A DNA stretch of 64,000 nt, taken from the NCBI GenBank assembly GCA_030686995.1, contig CM060692.1:122796796-122860795 (forward strand). The letters run 5' to 3'. Made by a program: the position numbers and the translations under genes. This DNA is from Artemisia argyi. Lineage: Eukaryota > Streptophyta > Magnoliopsida > Asterales > Asteraceae. The notes under the pieces are model-generated. The model made no database searches and was not told the origin of the DNA. It was given only the letters and a program-made list of their open reading frames with translations. Shown here one piece after another: positions 35,370-48,347 of the stretch (positions are counted from its first letter, which is position 1; every line of letters starts with the position of its first letter).

Positions 35370-35678
35370 GGGAAAATTACCAAAATGGCTCATTGCCCTG
35401 CGGTCTAGGCATATTTAGCCCATTTTTGAAAAATTCCCGTTTTAGCCCATGTTGCCCTGGGCAACTTTCGTATAGCCAACCAAAAGATGACAAGTGTCCT
35501 CAAGTTGCCCAAAATACAAAAAAAGTTGCCCAAAATACAAAAAGTTGCCCCGACGTGGCACTCAGTAGTTGGCTATACGAAAGTTGCCTAGGGCAACCCT
35601 GGCTAAAATGAGAATTTTTCAAAAACGGGCTAAATATGCCTAGACACAGGGCAACCGGGCTATTTTACTAATTATCCC
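35370..35678. mobile_element. Mutator-type MITE
   Basis: 309 bp with terminal inverted repeats of about 110 bp (starting GGGAAAATTACC, ending in the complementary TAATTATCCC with a few mismatches) and a 9-bp duplication, the size typical of Mutator-like elements. The centre has short tandem AAGTTGCCCAAAATACAAA units. No coding capacity. It lies 11 bp upstream of the F LTR TATA box, of which 9 bp are the duplicated target. Confidence 0.92.
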
Positions 35679-35689
35679 TTGTTAATAAG

Positions 35690-35697
35690 TATAAATA
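35690..35697 (+). promoter_or_regulatory. TATA box of the F LTR
   Basis: TATAAATA in the usual place for a copia U3 promoter, 2 bp after the MITE target duplication. Confidence 0.7.
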
Positions 35698-35876
35698 GCC
35701 CTTCCCACACAAGGGAAGGGTTGGACCTTTCATTCTAATCTAACCTATTACAAGTGTTTCTCTCAAAGGCTTCCAACTTCTTATACTTTCTCTCATTAAT
35801 CTCTCACTAAAAATCTTCTTATATTCGATCCATATAACATAAACTATCCATGTTTTGATTATTAGTATGCTACATT

Positions 35877-35890
35877 TGGCATCAAGAGCC
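35877..35890 (+). other. Primer binding site of element F, imperfect
   Basis: TGGCATCAAGAGCC, related to TGGTATCAGAGCC (initiator Met tRNA) with one substitution and one extra A. Confidence 0.7.
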
Positions 35891-36127
35891 ATGGTTGCAT
35901 CCTAGGGAGTGTTTGTTCTCGGATTTATGCTTGGTTTCTTTGTGGTTTTTTCTTGGTTCAAATATTATAGGAAGAAACATCTTTAGTTCGAATTCATTTG
36001 TGGTTTGTATTGTGTTTTCATTGTACTTTCGTGGTTAGTGGTGTTAGAGTTACTTAGTTTTTCAGCTAGATATGTTGAATCATTCGTTGGGTTGAAGTTT
36101 GATTCATTTTATGAAAAGTTTCTTCTT

Positions 36128-36510
36128 AGCGAGTTGGCTCTCGGTGTGATTTTTGTTGTACCGATTTGGGTATACTGATCAGCGAGTTGGGTATAGCGAG
36201 TTGGTGTTTTACGATATTTGGATAAACAGACAAATCGCTGGAAAGTGACTTGTTTGTCTGTTGTGTTAGCGAGTTGTCAGGCCTGTCTTTTAGTGACCAG
36301 CGAGTTGGTCATAGCGAGTTGCATATCAGATAATTGTTTCCAGCGAGTTGGTGGCTAGCGACTTAGTTTTCAGCTAGTTGATTACTTAGCGATTTAGACC
36401 AATCAGTGAGTTGTCTTACTGCATATTGTATCTAGCGAGTTGGAGTCATAGCGAGTTTGAGGGTAGCGAGTTGGTCATTTTGTGCTTTTCTAAGTTCAGC
36501 GAGTTGCTCA
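36128..36510 (+). repeat. Scattered AGCGAGTTGG motif array in the F leader
   Basis: About 15 copies of AGCGAGTTGG or one- to two-base variants, preceded by T or C, at irregular spacing of roughly 13-70 bp, all in the same orientation. It lies between the PBS and the gag ATG. Not a tandem repeat in the usual sense. Confidence 0.9.
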
Positions 36511-36860
36511 CTTAGGGATTGGAATTCCAATGATTTGTTAAGTTAAAGAATTTGATCTTGTGTAAGTTTTGTGACTAGTGAATTGTTTCATCTTAAGTTG
36601 TTACGACTAACCTAACTATAATTTGACGTTGTAAGTTAACTCTTACAATTTGACTTATTACATGTGGACCTGTTGTAACTTGACTTGGTACGACTAAACA
36701 CTTATTACAATTCGATCACAGTTTGATCAATATCTTATACTTAGACTTACTCATTAACCATATCTTACGGTTCCTTTTGGTGACTTTAGAAAATCCCGCG
36801 AAAGAATCAATTTTTCGGTTTAAGTCACAAAAGTTGTAAAATCCCGATTAAGATCTTATT

Positions 36861-39419
36861 ATGGCAAGTACCACTTCCTCGGATGACATTCAAGCTACCG
36901 GGTCTGATACCCGCCCTCCTATGCTTGATAGGACGGATTATGAGTCATGGGCATAAAGAATTCGACTCTACTGCTTAGGATAAGAGAATGGTGTCAACAT
37001 ACTGAAATCCATCGATGAAGGACCCTTTCAGGATGGCACCACTAGAGACACTGTCGCAACTATTGAGAATCCAGCTGCTGTTCTTGGACCAGATAGACCA
37101 TGCACCGACAGTGATCTATCTGATGATGAAAATAAACGTTATGATGCTGACATTAGAGCATCAAACATTGTCATTCAAGGGCTTCCTAAAGATGTCTAGA
37201 AGCTCATAAATTATAACACGGAAGCCAAAGTGGTTTGGAACAATGTCAAAATGATTCTTGCTGGGTCCGAGTTAACCAAAGAAGATCATGAGTCTCAGTT
37301 GTATGATGAATTTGAGCACTTGAAGATGAATCCGGGTGAAAGCATCACTAACTACTAGGTTAGGTTTCACAAGCTGGTTAATGATATGAGGATCATTAAG
37401 ATGACAATGCCTAACATTCAGCTTAACTCCAAATTTGTGAACAACATGGCACTTGAATGGGATAGGTTTGTGACATCTGTTAAACTCAACAAAGGTCTTA
37501 GAGATACTAATCGTGAACAACTGTATGCTTATCTCCAACAACATGAAAAGTACGCTGCTTATGACCGGTTAATGCGGGAAAAACTTAATCCTACTGCAAC
37601 AAATGACTCTCTCGCATTTGTTTCAAATGTTCAACAACTCAGTCAATCCTGTAATGATCAAGTTCAACAGCATCATCCTTCATCATTGCCACTAACATCA
37701 CTTGATCAATCATTAGCATCCTCACCATCTGCCATGAACACTCATCTGGACTCTGGATACTCCTACACTGACATGATGATTGATAATCTTTCTAATCAAG
37801 TTTATTTGCTCGTCCAACAATTCAGAGCAACACTTCCTCAAACTAACAACCAACTACGGACTTCATCTAACCTACACAATCAGGAAATTGTGGAAGATGG
37901 AAGGGTTGTTGTTCAGAATGTGCAAGGTAGAGAGAACTTGAATCAAAGGAATGCTGCTCGTGGGAATGTGCCAAATAGAGTGGGGAATACAATTCAGGGA
38001 CAAGCTAGACAACCTAAGTGTTACAACTATGGAGGAATGGGGCACATAGCAAGGAATTGTACTCAATTTAAGCGTCCGTAAAACTCCAATTACTTCAAAG
38101 ATAAAATGTTGCTGATGTAAGCATAGGAGAATGGAGCTGCTTTGGATGAACATGCACTACTATTTCTTGCTGGAGATGAAGGAAACACATTTGATGAAGA
38201 TGTTGATGATCAACCAGTTCATGATATGGCTCTCAATGACCCCAACATATTCCAAGCTGATGACTGTGATGCCTTTGACTCGGATGTTGACGACGAACCT
38301 ACAGCTCAAACCATGTTTATGACACATCTATCTTCTGCAGCACCTTCAGCACAACCATCCGGCTCCTCCACCACACCAGCCATCTCTGAGGTACCAGTTC
38401 CACTTGGCATGTGTAACTTGGTTGATGCATCAGAGGTTTATAATGAGGTACAACCCACTGATATTGGTGCTAAAAATACTGCCAATATGAGGAATAGTAA
38501 TGTTATCCCATATGAATAGTATGTGAGCCACAATATCATATCTGTTGTACCAAATCATGCACTTTCTGTTGTTGACAATGATTGTGATGTGCATGAGCAC
38601 ACTGCTTATATTCCTGATGACACCCTGACCACTAGACTTAATATCCTTAAGGATCAGGTGACCTTATATGAGCAACGTGCAAAATTTGAACTAACTGAAC
38701 GTGAGCAAAAAATAGATATACAAATGCGTGTACTTGTAACAGAACGTAACAAAAAGGAAGAAACATTTAGAATGGAGTTAGATTCTTTGAAAAAGCAACT
38801 TGATCAGTCTGTTAAACAAAAAAAGGAGATATAGAAAAGTATGATCACACAAAAACTTGATTTTCAGAAAAAGGAAACAAAACTCTTAAATGATTTTTCT
38901 TGCCTTAAAACATTAAAGAACAAGCTCGAAGACAAATTGTACACGAAAGGCCAAACCATTCAAACTGTTCAAATGATACAGAAACATAGGAAGTTAAATG
39001 ATGAACATAGTGAAAAGGACATAGATAAACCTAAGACCAATTTCCTTAGAAGTGGTATAAGTGCACAGCCTGCATTATATGATGCAAACATTATGCTTGT
39101 GCCTAATTAGGCCCCTCCTTATGTGAGATCCAATGATGAGATCAATGAGATAGAAGATAGAACCAGAGAAATATTAGCTCAGAAATTAAAGGATCCCATG
39201 TGCATAGCTAATTAAATTCTGTACAGTTATGACTACTCTGAAGACAATAGATTAATGTTTGTACCTCAAAATAAGTTAACCTCAGAGCAAATATTTTGGA
39301 TTTTTGACTTAGAAAAAATGAAAGCTGAAAGAATTGAGGGCAACACTCGCACTGTTTTTAAGATAGCTGATCCCACGTTATATCCTCAACATACACCCAT
39401 GCATCTTGTTCCTTAACTC
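36861..39419 (+). pseudogene. Element F gag, decayed (main part)
   Basis: One continuous reading frame from the ATG at 36861, interrupted by stops (among them TAA in AWA-RIRLYC near 36954, TAG near 37197 and 37357, TAA 38079, TAG 38517, 38832, 39108). It contains PPMLDRTDYESW-type N-terminus, NIVIQGLPKDV, GSELTKEDHESQLYDEFE, QLNSKFVNNMALEWDRFV and KLNKGLRDTNREQLYAYL, the capsid-like part of a copia gag that I know from Asteraceae. One zinc knuckle follows at about 38018-38059 (CYNYGGMGHIARNC), with its second Cys replaced by Tyr. Acidic linker and coiled-coil regions follow. Many stops replace CAA or CAG. Confidence 0.9.
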
Positions 39420-39446
39420 TCCCCACACATTGTAACACCCTAATTT

Positions 39447-39851
39447 GTCTGTACGTTCTTTGTCAATTAGTTACTGATTTTGATAAAACATGTAAAAAGA
39501 GAATTACACCAACAGGGATTACTGAAGGGGAAAGGGATTTTGAACAAACTAAACGGTGCTACTTAACTGAGGTCATGCCATTCTTTAAGCTTCTCAAAGA
39601 ACATTTTGAGGGTCTTCAAAAAACCCTAAACAATGATGTGACTGAAATGAAAGAAGTTTTTAAAATGATGGAAAATGAGGAAAAACAATTGGCAATTGAT
39701 CTTAAACATAGTGAAATTGATAGAAAAATATTCTTATCATGAATGAGAATTTGATTGCTAAAAGTATTGCTCAGGATATATTTTATACTGTCACTGATTC
39801 TGCATTATCTGCTTGTCAATTTCATGAGATGTCGGTTACATTGAATGTTTT
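39447..39851 (+). pseudogene. Element F gag, continuation in another frame
   Basis: After a frame change, FDKTCKKRITPTGITEG and FEQTKRCYL mark the coiled-coil C-terminal part of the same long gag. It is cut at 39851 by the solo C LTR. Confidence 0.85.
39847..39851. repeat. Target site duplication of solo C LTR, left
   Basis: GTTTT, repeated at 43574-43578. Confidence 0.92.
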
Positions 39852-42800
39852 TGATGAGTGCTCAAACACTCATCATTTTTATCGTATTTAAACTGCCAAA
39901 ACATACAAAAACAATCAAAAAGTCATCAAAATACTTAAATTATCCCAGGGATTGTGTTTTATATGTTTTAAATGCAAAATGAGCAAAAACAAATGAAAAA
40001 TGATCAAAGTTTGCAATATTGGCAGTTTCAGTCCCCCAAGTTTCAAAATTTGTCAAAAATAGTCCCTATGCATTTATTTTAAAAGAAAAGTCAACCCAAG
40101 TCCTTAAAAAATCAAAAGTTATCAAAAATGGACATTGGGTGAAAAGTTTGGAAAATCTACATGTTTGGTCCCTGGAGTTTGAAAATTTGCCTAAAAGGTC
40201 CCTGGGAATTTTGAAAAATGGAAAAAATAAAATTTGGTCCTTGGAATGTGAAAACTTGGCAATATTGGTCCTTTGTGATACTTTGGGAGAGTTACAATTC
40301 AGGTCCCTCATGTTTTGGAAAATTACAAAAGTAGTCCTTGTGTTTACTACAATACCAACCGGACCCTTAATAAACATAAACCAAAACCAATCCAAGCCCA
40401 TTCACCCTCCCTTATCACTCCAAGTCCATTCACCCCTTCCTTTGCCCAATCACCAACACCAGCCCACCTCCCATCAAAACATAACTCACCCCCGTTTTAT
40501 TTCCCACCCAGGTCAAACACCAAAGTCAAACATCCAACCTCCTCCCTCCAACTTGTAAACCTGCTCCCCCCTCCTCTACCTCAGCAAGCCATCCCCTTTC
40601 CATTGACTATCAACAAGACTCCAAGGAACCTTAATTGTCTCACTCTTTCCCTCACTCAACCTCAGCCTGACAAGATAAAGAAAAAGGAGCTAAAATCATT
40701 TTCAAAGGCTGAGATTCATTTGACTTATCCAACGGCTCCAAGGTGAAGTCGGATTCATTCAGAGGCAGGTGGGAACCCTAATGATCCCATATATAAAGAA
40801 AAAGAAGCAATGGAGAGAGCTATTTAGTGAAATTTTAGTCTTAGTTTAATTTTCTAATTTTATTGTATTTTAAAGTCTTCAAGTGTTGTTTCAAGTAACT
40901 TCAGTGTATTTTGAATCTTTTTCATTAATCAATTGCAAGTTTTAGTTAACATATCAAAGTTTGCCATTTTCACTTCAAAACTGCATTTCGTAGCTTAATA
41001 TTGTTATTTGTGTTGTTATGGACTGAGATAGTTCACTTTGGCTCCCAGAAAGCTTGTAAAAGCTTTTAGTTACTTTAAAAGTCAGTTTAGGATCAAAAAG
41101 CAAAAATACCAAAAAATTCAAATTAAATAAAAAATAATAAAAAAAAATCAAGAAAGATGGTGATTCAGGATGAAGCAGGGTTGGAGATGGATTAGCAGGG
41201 TTTAGATCCTCAGGGAGGAGTTAGGATTCTTGGTTCTTGGTTCTTGATCCTCACAGGCTCACTTGTAAGCCTTAAATTCATTTAAAGATCATTCTATATA
41301 ATCATAGTTGTTATTGCTTATCTCTGTGTTATTTAGTGTTATTTGGTGTATGTATGTTAAAATATTGCTTAAGATTACAAGTTTGTTCAATTAGATTTAG
41401 GTTTGCTCATTATTGTGATTTAACTGCCATCACAAGTAGTTTTTTTGATTCATGAAGTTCTTGTTGTTATTATGAGCATTTAAGTACTCATTTCATCTCA
41501 GTATATCATGTATGAACCTAGGATTCAGTATCATGGCATGAAACATTGAGAAGCTTTGAAAATTGAAAATTTGGTTTTGTAAAGGGGTGTTTGGCTTAAG
41601 CTTGTTACCTTTGCTCAAGCTGTCATTTATTGTAATTGTTGGTTCACTTCAGTCACTTAGGTCTTTATTAGGTTAAAACTTGCATAAATACAGTAGTCAT
41701 TTAAGAAAAAAGTCAAAATCACTAAGTTTAAATCACAACAGCTTAACTGTTGTGATTTGGTTTCTCAAAACTTGTGAATCAACTCAAAATTAGTTTAGCT
41801 TAGTAGATTTGGTTAGCATTAGACTTAATAAACATCAAGTAATCATCTGTGATCAATCAAAACTCACAAAAGTCAATTTGCATAGGTTTTCATAAAAAGT
41901 CAAAAAGTGCTTGAGTCAGAAATCCTCAAAATGGCATGAATTTCCCTGATTTTTGTACTTGGTTTTATGATTTGAAACTTCTTGTGTGATTAATATACCA
42001 GTTGAACTCTTGATTCCTTGTGTTATTACATTTTTATGAATTTATTTGGTGGACCTTTTTGCCCCTGAAACACACCTGCAGGGCAAGCCCCTGCCCTGTG
42101 CATTCAGACCCTCAGTAACATCACCACCTTTGGTGGTTGATTGTGGCCACCCCAGTGGGTCCCACAGTCCAATCTTGGATTCTCCCAGCCCCCCTCCTGG
42201 CAAGCTTCAAGATTTGACCACTCATTTGACCTTAGGATCAGTGGACCCCACTTGGAATTGCCCTCAAAGTGTGTCCCATTTTCTGTCTCAGTCTTCAAGT
42301 AGTTAAGTGCTTATTCATGCTTTTTGGCTAATTCAAGTTGCTTATTTGAGAAACTCTTGCTTACAATTGTCCAAGTTACTCAGAGAAACAAACTTAATCA
42401 TTGTGGACCCCACATAAGCCCATTTGAGCTTAATTTCCTTCTCAGTCAACCAAAGTCAACTGTTGGGGTAATAAGCACTTAAAGTGCTTATTTTCTGAGC
42501 TACATAAAAAGTGTTTTTGTAAAAAGTGTTAGTTTTTAGTGTAAAATTAGTTTGGAAAAAGAAAAAACACAAAAAACTAATTTTAATTTTAGTGATAGCT
42601 TCTATTTAATAGAAATTATATTTTTAATTTTCTTTTTAGCTTATTTATAAGCACTTTATCATTTTTATATTTTTATTAAATCTCTTTTATATTAAAGTAA
42701 TTTTAGAAATTTTTCCAGATTTTTCTTTTGTCTTTTAGTGGTTTTTAGAATTAATTTTAGTTTAATTAATTATTAATTAATAATTAAGAATTAAATTGCA

Positions 42801-43573
42801 TAATTAGATTTTATTAAGTAACACCTAGTTTTTGTAAATTTTCTAGCTTTTATATAAGTTAAAACATTTTTATAAATTTTTCTAGAATTTCAACTGTTCA
42901 TTTTCTATTTTTTATAATATAATTAGTTTAATTGGTAATTAAATAAATAATTAGAATAATAATTAGTAAATTAGTTTAAAAATACATAAAATCAACTTTT
43001 TATAATTTTTAGGATTCCTGTGATGGTTAATTAGATTTATAAAAATCTTCTTAATTATCTAAGTCTTTTTAGTAATTTTTAGTAATTTAAATCAATATAA
43101 TTAGTAAATTAATAAGTAATTAGTAATTAATTAATAATAAATAATTAAATAGCGTAAAAATAATTTTTCTTTTTCTTAAAATTTTATTTGTTCATTAGGA
43201 TTGTAAAAATAATAATTTCACACTCGTAGCCTTTTCAGTTCATCAGTTGTACTTTCTGTTACGTTAGTCAGCGTACGTTTTTAATTAAAACGTACATTTT
43301 TAGGTTTTAAATCGATTCTTCTTAATCTCAATACCAGTAATTAATCACACAGCTTTCCTAAGCTATTTCATTTCATAATTCTCAAATAATTCTCATTACA
43401 ACCCTTTTCTGTGAATAATGACCCGATCACAAGTACGCTAAAGCACAATTCACACCTCGTCAGGACATAATGACCTGGTTATACTCTATATTACCCGGAA
43501 GCATTGGTCTAGGTAGTTTGACCTTGTTGACCATATACTTGGTTAATTTAGGTTGACTATTCTGAGCCAATCA
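39852..43573 (+). mobile_element. Solo LTR of family C (Tat/Athila-type gypsy)
   Basis: 3722 bp, TGATGAGTG..GAGCCAATCA, flanked by GTTTT, and alignable along its length with the LTRs at 43818-47952 and 48348-64000. The first 23 bp form a hairpin TGATGAGTG-N6-CACTCATCA. It includes a GGTCCCT-rich region (40019-40365), a TATA box (40790-40798) and a very AT-rich segment (about 42480-43170). The longer open frames here (for example 40019-40558, 40315-40746) are repeat-derived and not genes. Confidence 0.92.
40790..40798 (+). promoter_or_regulatory. TATA box of the solo C LTR
   Basis: TATATAAAG; the corresponding position in the 48348 LTR is TATAAAAG (49358-49365), while in the 43818 LTR it is degenerate (CTATAAGAAG near 44767). 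Confidence 0.65.
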
Positions 43574-43578
43574 GTTTT
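43574..43578. repeat. Target site duplication of solo C LTR, right
   Basis: GTTTT, identical to 39847-39851. Confidence 0.92.
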
Positions 43579-43812
43579 CCAGAATCGTGTTGTTGAGCTT
43601 GAGGGGAAGAATTTAAAATTACATCAAAAAATTCAAAATGATGATCATGTAACATGGTCAGGAATTTCTCAAAACTAGAGGTTGATAATCTCAATTTTCA
43701 ATACCGGTTGCAGCACGCATACATGAGTGGCTTCGTTTCGAGACTATGGATTAACCCATGGATCCGAAGAGGAATACCTCAAGAGGCTTAGAAAATTCTA
43801 TCATAGGAAAGA
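43579..43812 (+). pseudogene. Element F gag, continuation after the solo LTR
   Basis: Reads QNRVVELEGKNLKLHQKIQ, then in another frame SKLEVDNLNFQYRLQ, the E/L/N-rich coiled-coil part of the same gag. Frameshifts and stops present. It is cut at 43817 by element C. Confidence 0.8.
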
Positions 43813-43817
43813 GTTTA
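43813..43817. repeat. Predicted left target duplication of element C
   Basis: GTTTA just before the C 5' LTR. The partner should follow the 3' LTR outside the window. Confidence 0.55.
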
Positions 43818-46800
43818 TGATGAGTGTGTAAACACTTATCATTTTTGTCCCATATAAACTGCAAAATCAGCTAAAAATACACAAACACACCATATAATAC
43901 TGCAAATATCCTTGGATTGTGTTTTTATGTGTTTCAGGTACAAAAGGATTGAAAACAGATGAAAAACGAGCAAAGTTTACATAATTGGCAGAATCAGTCC
44001 CTGAACTTTCAAACATTGTTAGAATTGGTCACTGGAAGAAGTATTTTGAAGAAAAGTCTCCAACAGTCCCCCAGGAATCAAGGAATGACATTTCTGACCC
44101 TTGGAGTACAAATTTCAACAATTGGCGAAAATGGCCCCTCAAGTTTCAATTTTGGCAGAAATGGTCCATGGGAATTCAAATTTGGAAAATAACATCTAAG
44201 GTCATTTGGTATATGGAATATGGCAAGTTTTACCCTTGGAAGGACTTTGGAATATTGGCTAAAACTACCCTTCAACTTTCAGCTTATTGCAATTATGGTC
44301 CTTGTGGTTTTTAGCCTAACATACAAACGGACCCTTGGTTATTTATTAACCCAAAACACAACCCCATAAATAAAACCCCACCCAATCCATTACCACTTTA
44401 ACCTGGCCAAATCTAATCCCTAGCCCAACTTCCACCACTAATAAAAACCTTACCCCGTTTTACTACTCCCTCCCTCAATCAACATAAGTCAAACACCATC
44501 CTTGTACGTCTCCCTCCCACGTGCACCTGTAAACACCAACTCCCCTCTACCACCACCTCAACCTCACCACTCCATGCCCCCCAACTCACCACTAAGCTCC
44601 AAGAAGCATTAATTGCTATTATAACCTAACACTCAACTCCAACTGCCACATTAAACTTTTGGCACCAAAAATGCCTTTCAAAGGCTGAGATTGCATTAAC
44701 TCATCCAAGGGCTCTAAATCAAGGTGGGAAAGAGACAGAGGGTCCCAAAAACCCTAAAGAATCCCTATAAGAAGAAAGAGAAGGAAGAGGAGACCCAGTG
44801 TAGTCCTTAGTTAATTTCTATTGTCGAATTTTATAAAATTCTCAATTCTAGTGTAATTTTTAGTTTACAAATGTTCTCTTAAGTATTATCAGTGTATTCT
44901 AGACTAATTTCAAGTATTAATTCAAGCTTTCTTTGTTAAATTTCAATTGGTGCAATTTTAGTTAAAATCTCATGTTAGCTCAAACTTGTTAAAGGTTGTG
45001 ATTTAGTAGTTGTGTGAGCTTATTTAGGCTCAGTTATAAGCTTCTTAAAGCTTTGAAAGCAATTACATCAGTTTTAGTTTCAAAATCTCAAAAATACCAA
45101 TTCCAAGAAAATAAGTGAAAAATAGAAAATTAGAAGAAAAGGAGAATGAATCAAAGAGCAGGGGTAATTATGGAAGGCCCTTTGGTTTAGAGTTTTGTGG
45201 GAAGCCTATAGGTTGAGTCCTTGGTTCTTTGATGAGTGCTTCAAAGGCTTTGTAAGCAAATCCTTCACATTTTAGATCTTACTATTAATTAGCTTATTAA
45301 ACTGCTTAATCATGTACTTATCTTTGTTTCTTGTACTTCATTAGTCTATTTAGGTTGGTGTTGTAAGTTTGCTTAACCTCATTTGCTATTTCACATAGTT
45401 GCTTACTTCTCACATTTTAGTCATTTAATTGCATTGTCTGCTTTAGCTCATAATCTTGCTTATCTCTACATCAAATTAGTTTATTTAGTGTTCATATAGT
45501 ATATTTAGCCCATTTGAATCAGTAGGTTGGCTTTAGATCATCATTTACACACTAAAGATAAAATCAGTTAAGTGTTAAAGGGGTGTTTGGAATTACTTGT
45601 TTTACTGTACTCTTGTGGCTTTCAGTGGTTAGACTTTGTTTAAAAATCATTCTTAGGGGTAATGTAGAGTAATGCTGGCATAATATTGCTAGGTTTTTAG
45701 TTAAAAGACAAAATACTCTTAATTACTTCTTAGCTACTAATATGTTGAGTTTTTGACTGCCAAATCTTCATTTTAGGTCTATAAGATGTTAATCTAGCTT
45801 GTTCCAGCTTCATTATAACTTAAAACAACACAACCAGTGATCTAGGGCTCTTAGAATTTCAATTTAGTCAACATACTCAAAAGACAAGAAAAAGTCAAAA
45901 ACATTTAATCAGTTTTCATCTACTCTTAATGAGGGATTTTTAATTCATTCATGCTTAGGTGTTATAACCTGTGGTTTTGGGTTTTTATTACTTGTCAGTT
46001 TTTGTTTGCTAATATAATTTTTGTATAATTTTTAGATTTTTTTTCTTGTGTTTAAATCTTGTTCAAAGGTACCTGTGTGAGTCTTACCTCCCCTGCACCA
46101 GGGTATCTAATTTTTTGCCCATTGTTCCTTTGGCCATAATTTGCTCATTTCTTAAGTATTTTTCCTGTTCTTTGGTTATTTGAGTAGCCTGCTAGAGTGA
46201 CTTGTTTGGTCCATGCTTGCTTTGGACACATTAGCTTGTTCTACTAGCTTATTTTGTACTATAGATTTGACCCTTGGCCACTGTTTCTATTGTGCATCAG
46301 TGTACAACAAGCTTGTTGATTTCATGATCTTGTTTACTTCTTGTGCTTGGAATTGTGTTTCTGCTTATTGTGATTGCCTAAGCTTGTATTAGTAGTGTGC
46401 TTGCCTTGGTTTGAGCTCTTTTGCTTATTTGGATTAACTGCTTATTTCAAAATATCACTTAAAAGCTCATAAAGCTTCCACTGTTGGTCATTGTAGCTTG
46501 ATTAAGACTGAGCATTTTCTAATTTCAGTATATTTGAGTTGTTTTGAGATCACACAAGCTTTTGTAACCCTAGTCTCTAAGTTGTGAGCTTGGGGGATAA
46601 GCTTTTGGCTTGTGTCCTTCAATAACCACACTGACCCATTCCACTTATTCATTGGTGACCAAGCCTCCATTACAAGCCCTTAACTAGATCTCTACCTAAG
46701 CTCAAACTAAGAAACTTGGTTTGTTGAGAAGCAAGTAGTACTGACTTATCATTTCCAGGATCATTTTGGGCTTAAGTGCTTTTGCCCCTAGCTGAAATAA

Positions 46801-47952
46801 GGCCTGCAGTTGGTTAATTTGGACTGTTGGTTTGGGGCTTGGTTTGGAATTGCTTATTTAGCTTTTCTCTACTTAATCAGTGTGTTAGTTGGTAACTTTA
46901 GCTTATTTTTACTTACCTCAATCCTGTAGTAGCTTAACTCCACTTAGGTTTTCAGCTTATAGCTTAGTTGGACAGCTTTTTGTACTAAAAATCCATTTGC
47001 GCTTAATTTGTGCAGTATTGAGCTTATAAGCTCATACAGGGCTTATTTTTAAGTTTCAACAAGTTTGTTGTTATTAAAGTTGTCTAAAATCAGTTATAAA
47101 ATAGTTTTGTAAAATAAAATTCAGAAAATCATCGATTTAAATTAAGTGATAGCTTCTGTTTAAGATTTTTAGCTTATTTTTAGCTTTTTCAAAAAGTACT
47201 TTTCATTTTTATATTTTTTCTAGGTTCCTGCACTTATATAGTACTTTTAGAAAAAGTTTCATATTTTCATTGTTCATTTAGTATTTATTTTAACTTAATT
47301 TAGTTTAAATTAATTAATAATTAGTTTCTAATTAATAATAATTATATAAAAAGTCTAAAAAATATTTTTTTAGTTTTAAAATTAGTTTTAGGTTATTTTA
47401 GAATTTTTGAAATTTAATTTTCATTTTCCAAGCTTAAAATTATATTTAGTTGTATTTTAGTATAATTTAAATATTTAAAAGTAATTAATAATTAGTAATT
47501 AATCAATAATAAATAATTAAATAGTTTAAAAATTATTTTTCTTTTTCTTGAAATTTTCTTTTGTCATTAGGATTGTAAAAATTTAATTTTCACATCCGTA
47601 GGACTTTTATTGCTCTCGTTTCACTTTTTATTTTGCGCGTTCGCGTTTGTTTTAATTAAAACGCGTGTTTTTAGATTCGAATTACGTTTTAGGTTTATCT
47701 GATTATCAGTAATTGTTAATATGCCATTTTTAAGTCATTTTCATTTAAATTCTCTTAGTATAATCTCCATAATCAAATTCCCAATCTTTCTGTTAAATCA
47801 CCCGATCACAATTCGTCAAAAATACAATTTCACGCCTCGTAGGAACATAACGACCCGGGGAAACTCTGTACTCCTTGGTTAGTTGGCCTAAGCTATTTGG
47901 CCATATTTACTACATCCGTGGTTAACTTTGGTTGACCGTTTGTGGCCAATCA
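43818..47952 (+). repeat. Element C 5' LTR
   Basis: Starts TGATGAGTG with the terminal hairpin (TGATGAGTG-N6-CACTTATCA), ends GGCCAATCA and is followed by the PBS. It is clearly diverged from the solo LTR at 39852 and from its own 3' LTR, so the family is old or has subfamilies. It contains the GGTCCCT-type region near 43990-44320. Confidence 0.9.
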
Positions 47953-47957
47953 AATTT

Positions 47958-47975
47958 TGGCGCCGCTGCCGGGGA
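47958..47975 (+). other. Primer binding site of element C (tRNA-Asp type)
   Basis: TGGCGCCGCTGCCGGGGA, one base from the canonical Tat/Athila site, 5 bp after the LTR. Confidence 0.93.
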
Positions 47976-48347
47976 GGTGTGTGCGTATTCTCAGCATCTT
48001 AGAGATTAGTGATTTTTCAATATCGTTACTGTAAAAATTCCATCACTTTTTGTAAATTTTAATCAAAACACCAAAAAGTCATTAACACTTTTCCTAAAGT
48101 GTTAACAACACCAAACAAAACAAAAAATTAACAAAACAAATCGTGACGTTTACTACCTCGGATTTCTTTTAGGTGATTCTAAAAAGAATACGATTTTGGT
48201 TAACGAAACGATACCAAAAATAATTTCCAAGTTTTTTTCACATATACACAAAAACCCAAAAACATTTTCCTTTTTCTTGTTAATAAATACATAAAATACA
48301 TTGTCGAGAACCAAGGCAGAAAACCTACCAACTGGGGGTATGAACAT
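47976..48347 (+). mobile_element. Element C interior, non-coding, ending in purine tract
   Basis: Short AT-rich sequence without coding potential in sense. A minus-strand open frame across 48153-48596 runs into the LTR and looks accidental. It ends ACTGGGGGTATGAACAT before the 3' LTR, a poor but correctly placed purine tract. Confidence 0.75.

Larger units (their letters stand above)
35186..35874 (+). repeat. Element F 5' LTR (Ty1/copia), split by a MITE
   Basis: Starts TGTTAGGAATAC, ends ATGCTACA and is followed by a PBS. Without the MITE and its duplication it is about 371 bp. TATA box TATAAATA at 35690-35697. The matching 3' LTR is not in the window. Confidence 0.75.

Noticed and set aside
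40019..40746. 179-aa and 143-aa ORFs in the solo C LTR
   Set aside because: Built from GGTCCCT repeats and a Pro/Ser-rich AT/CC tract inside an LTR; not open at the homologous place in the other two C LTRs.
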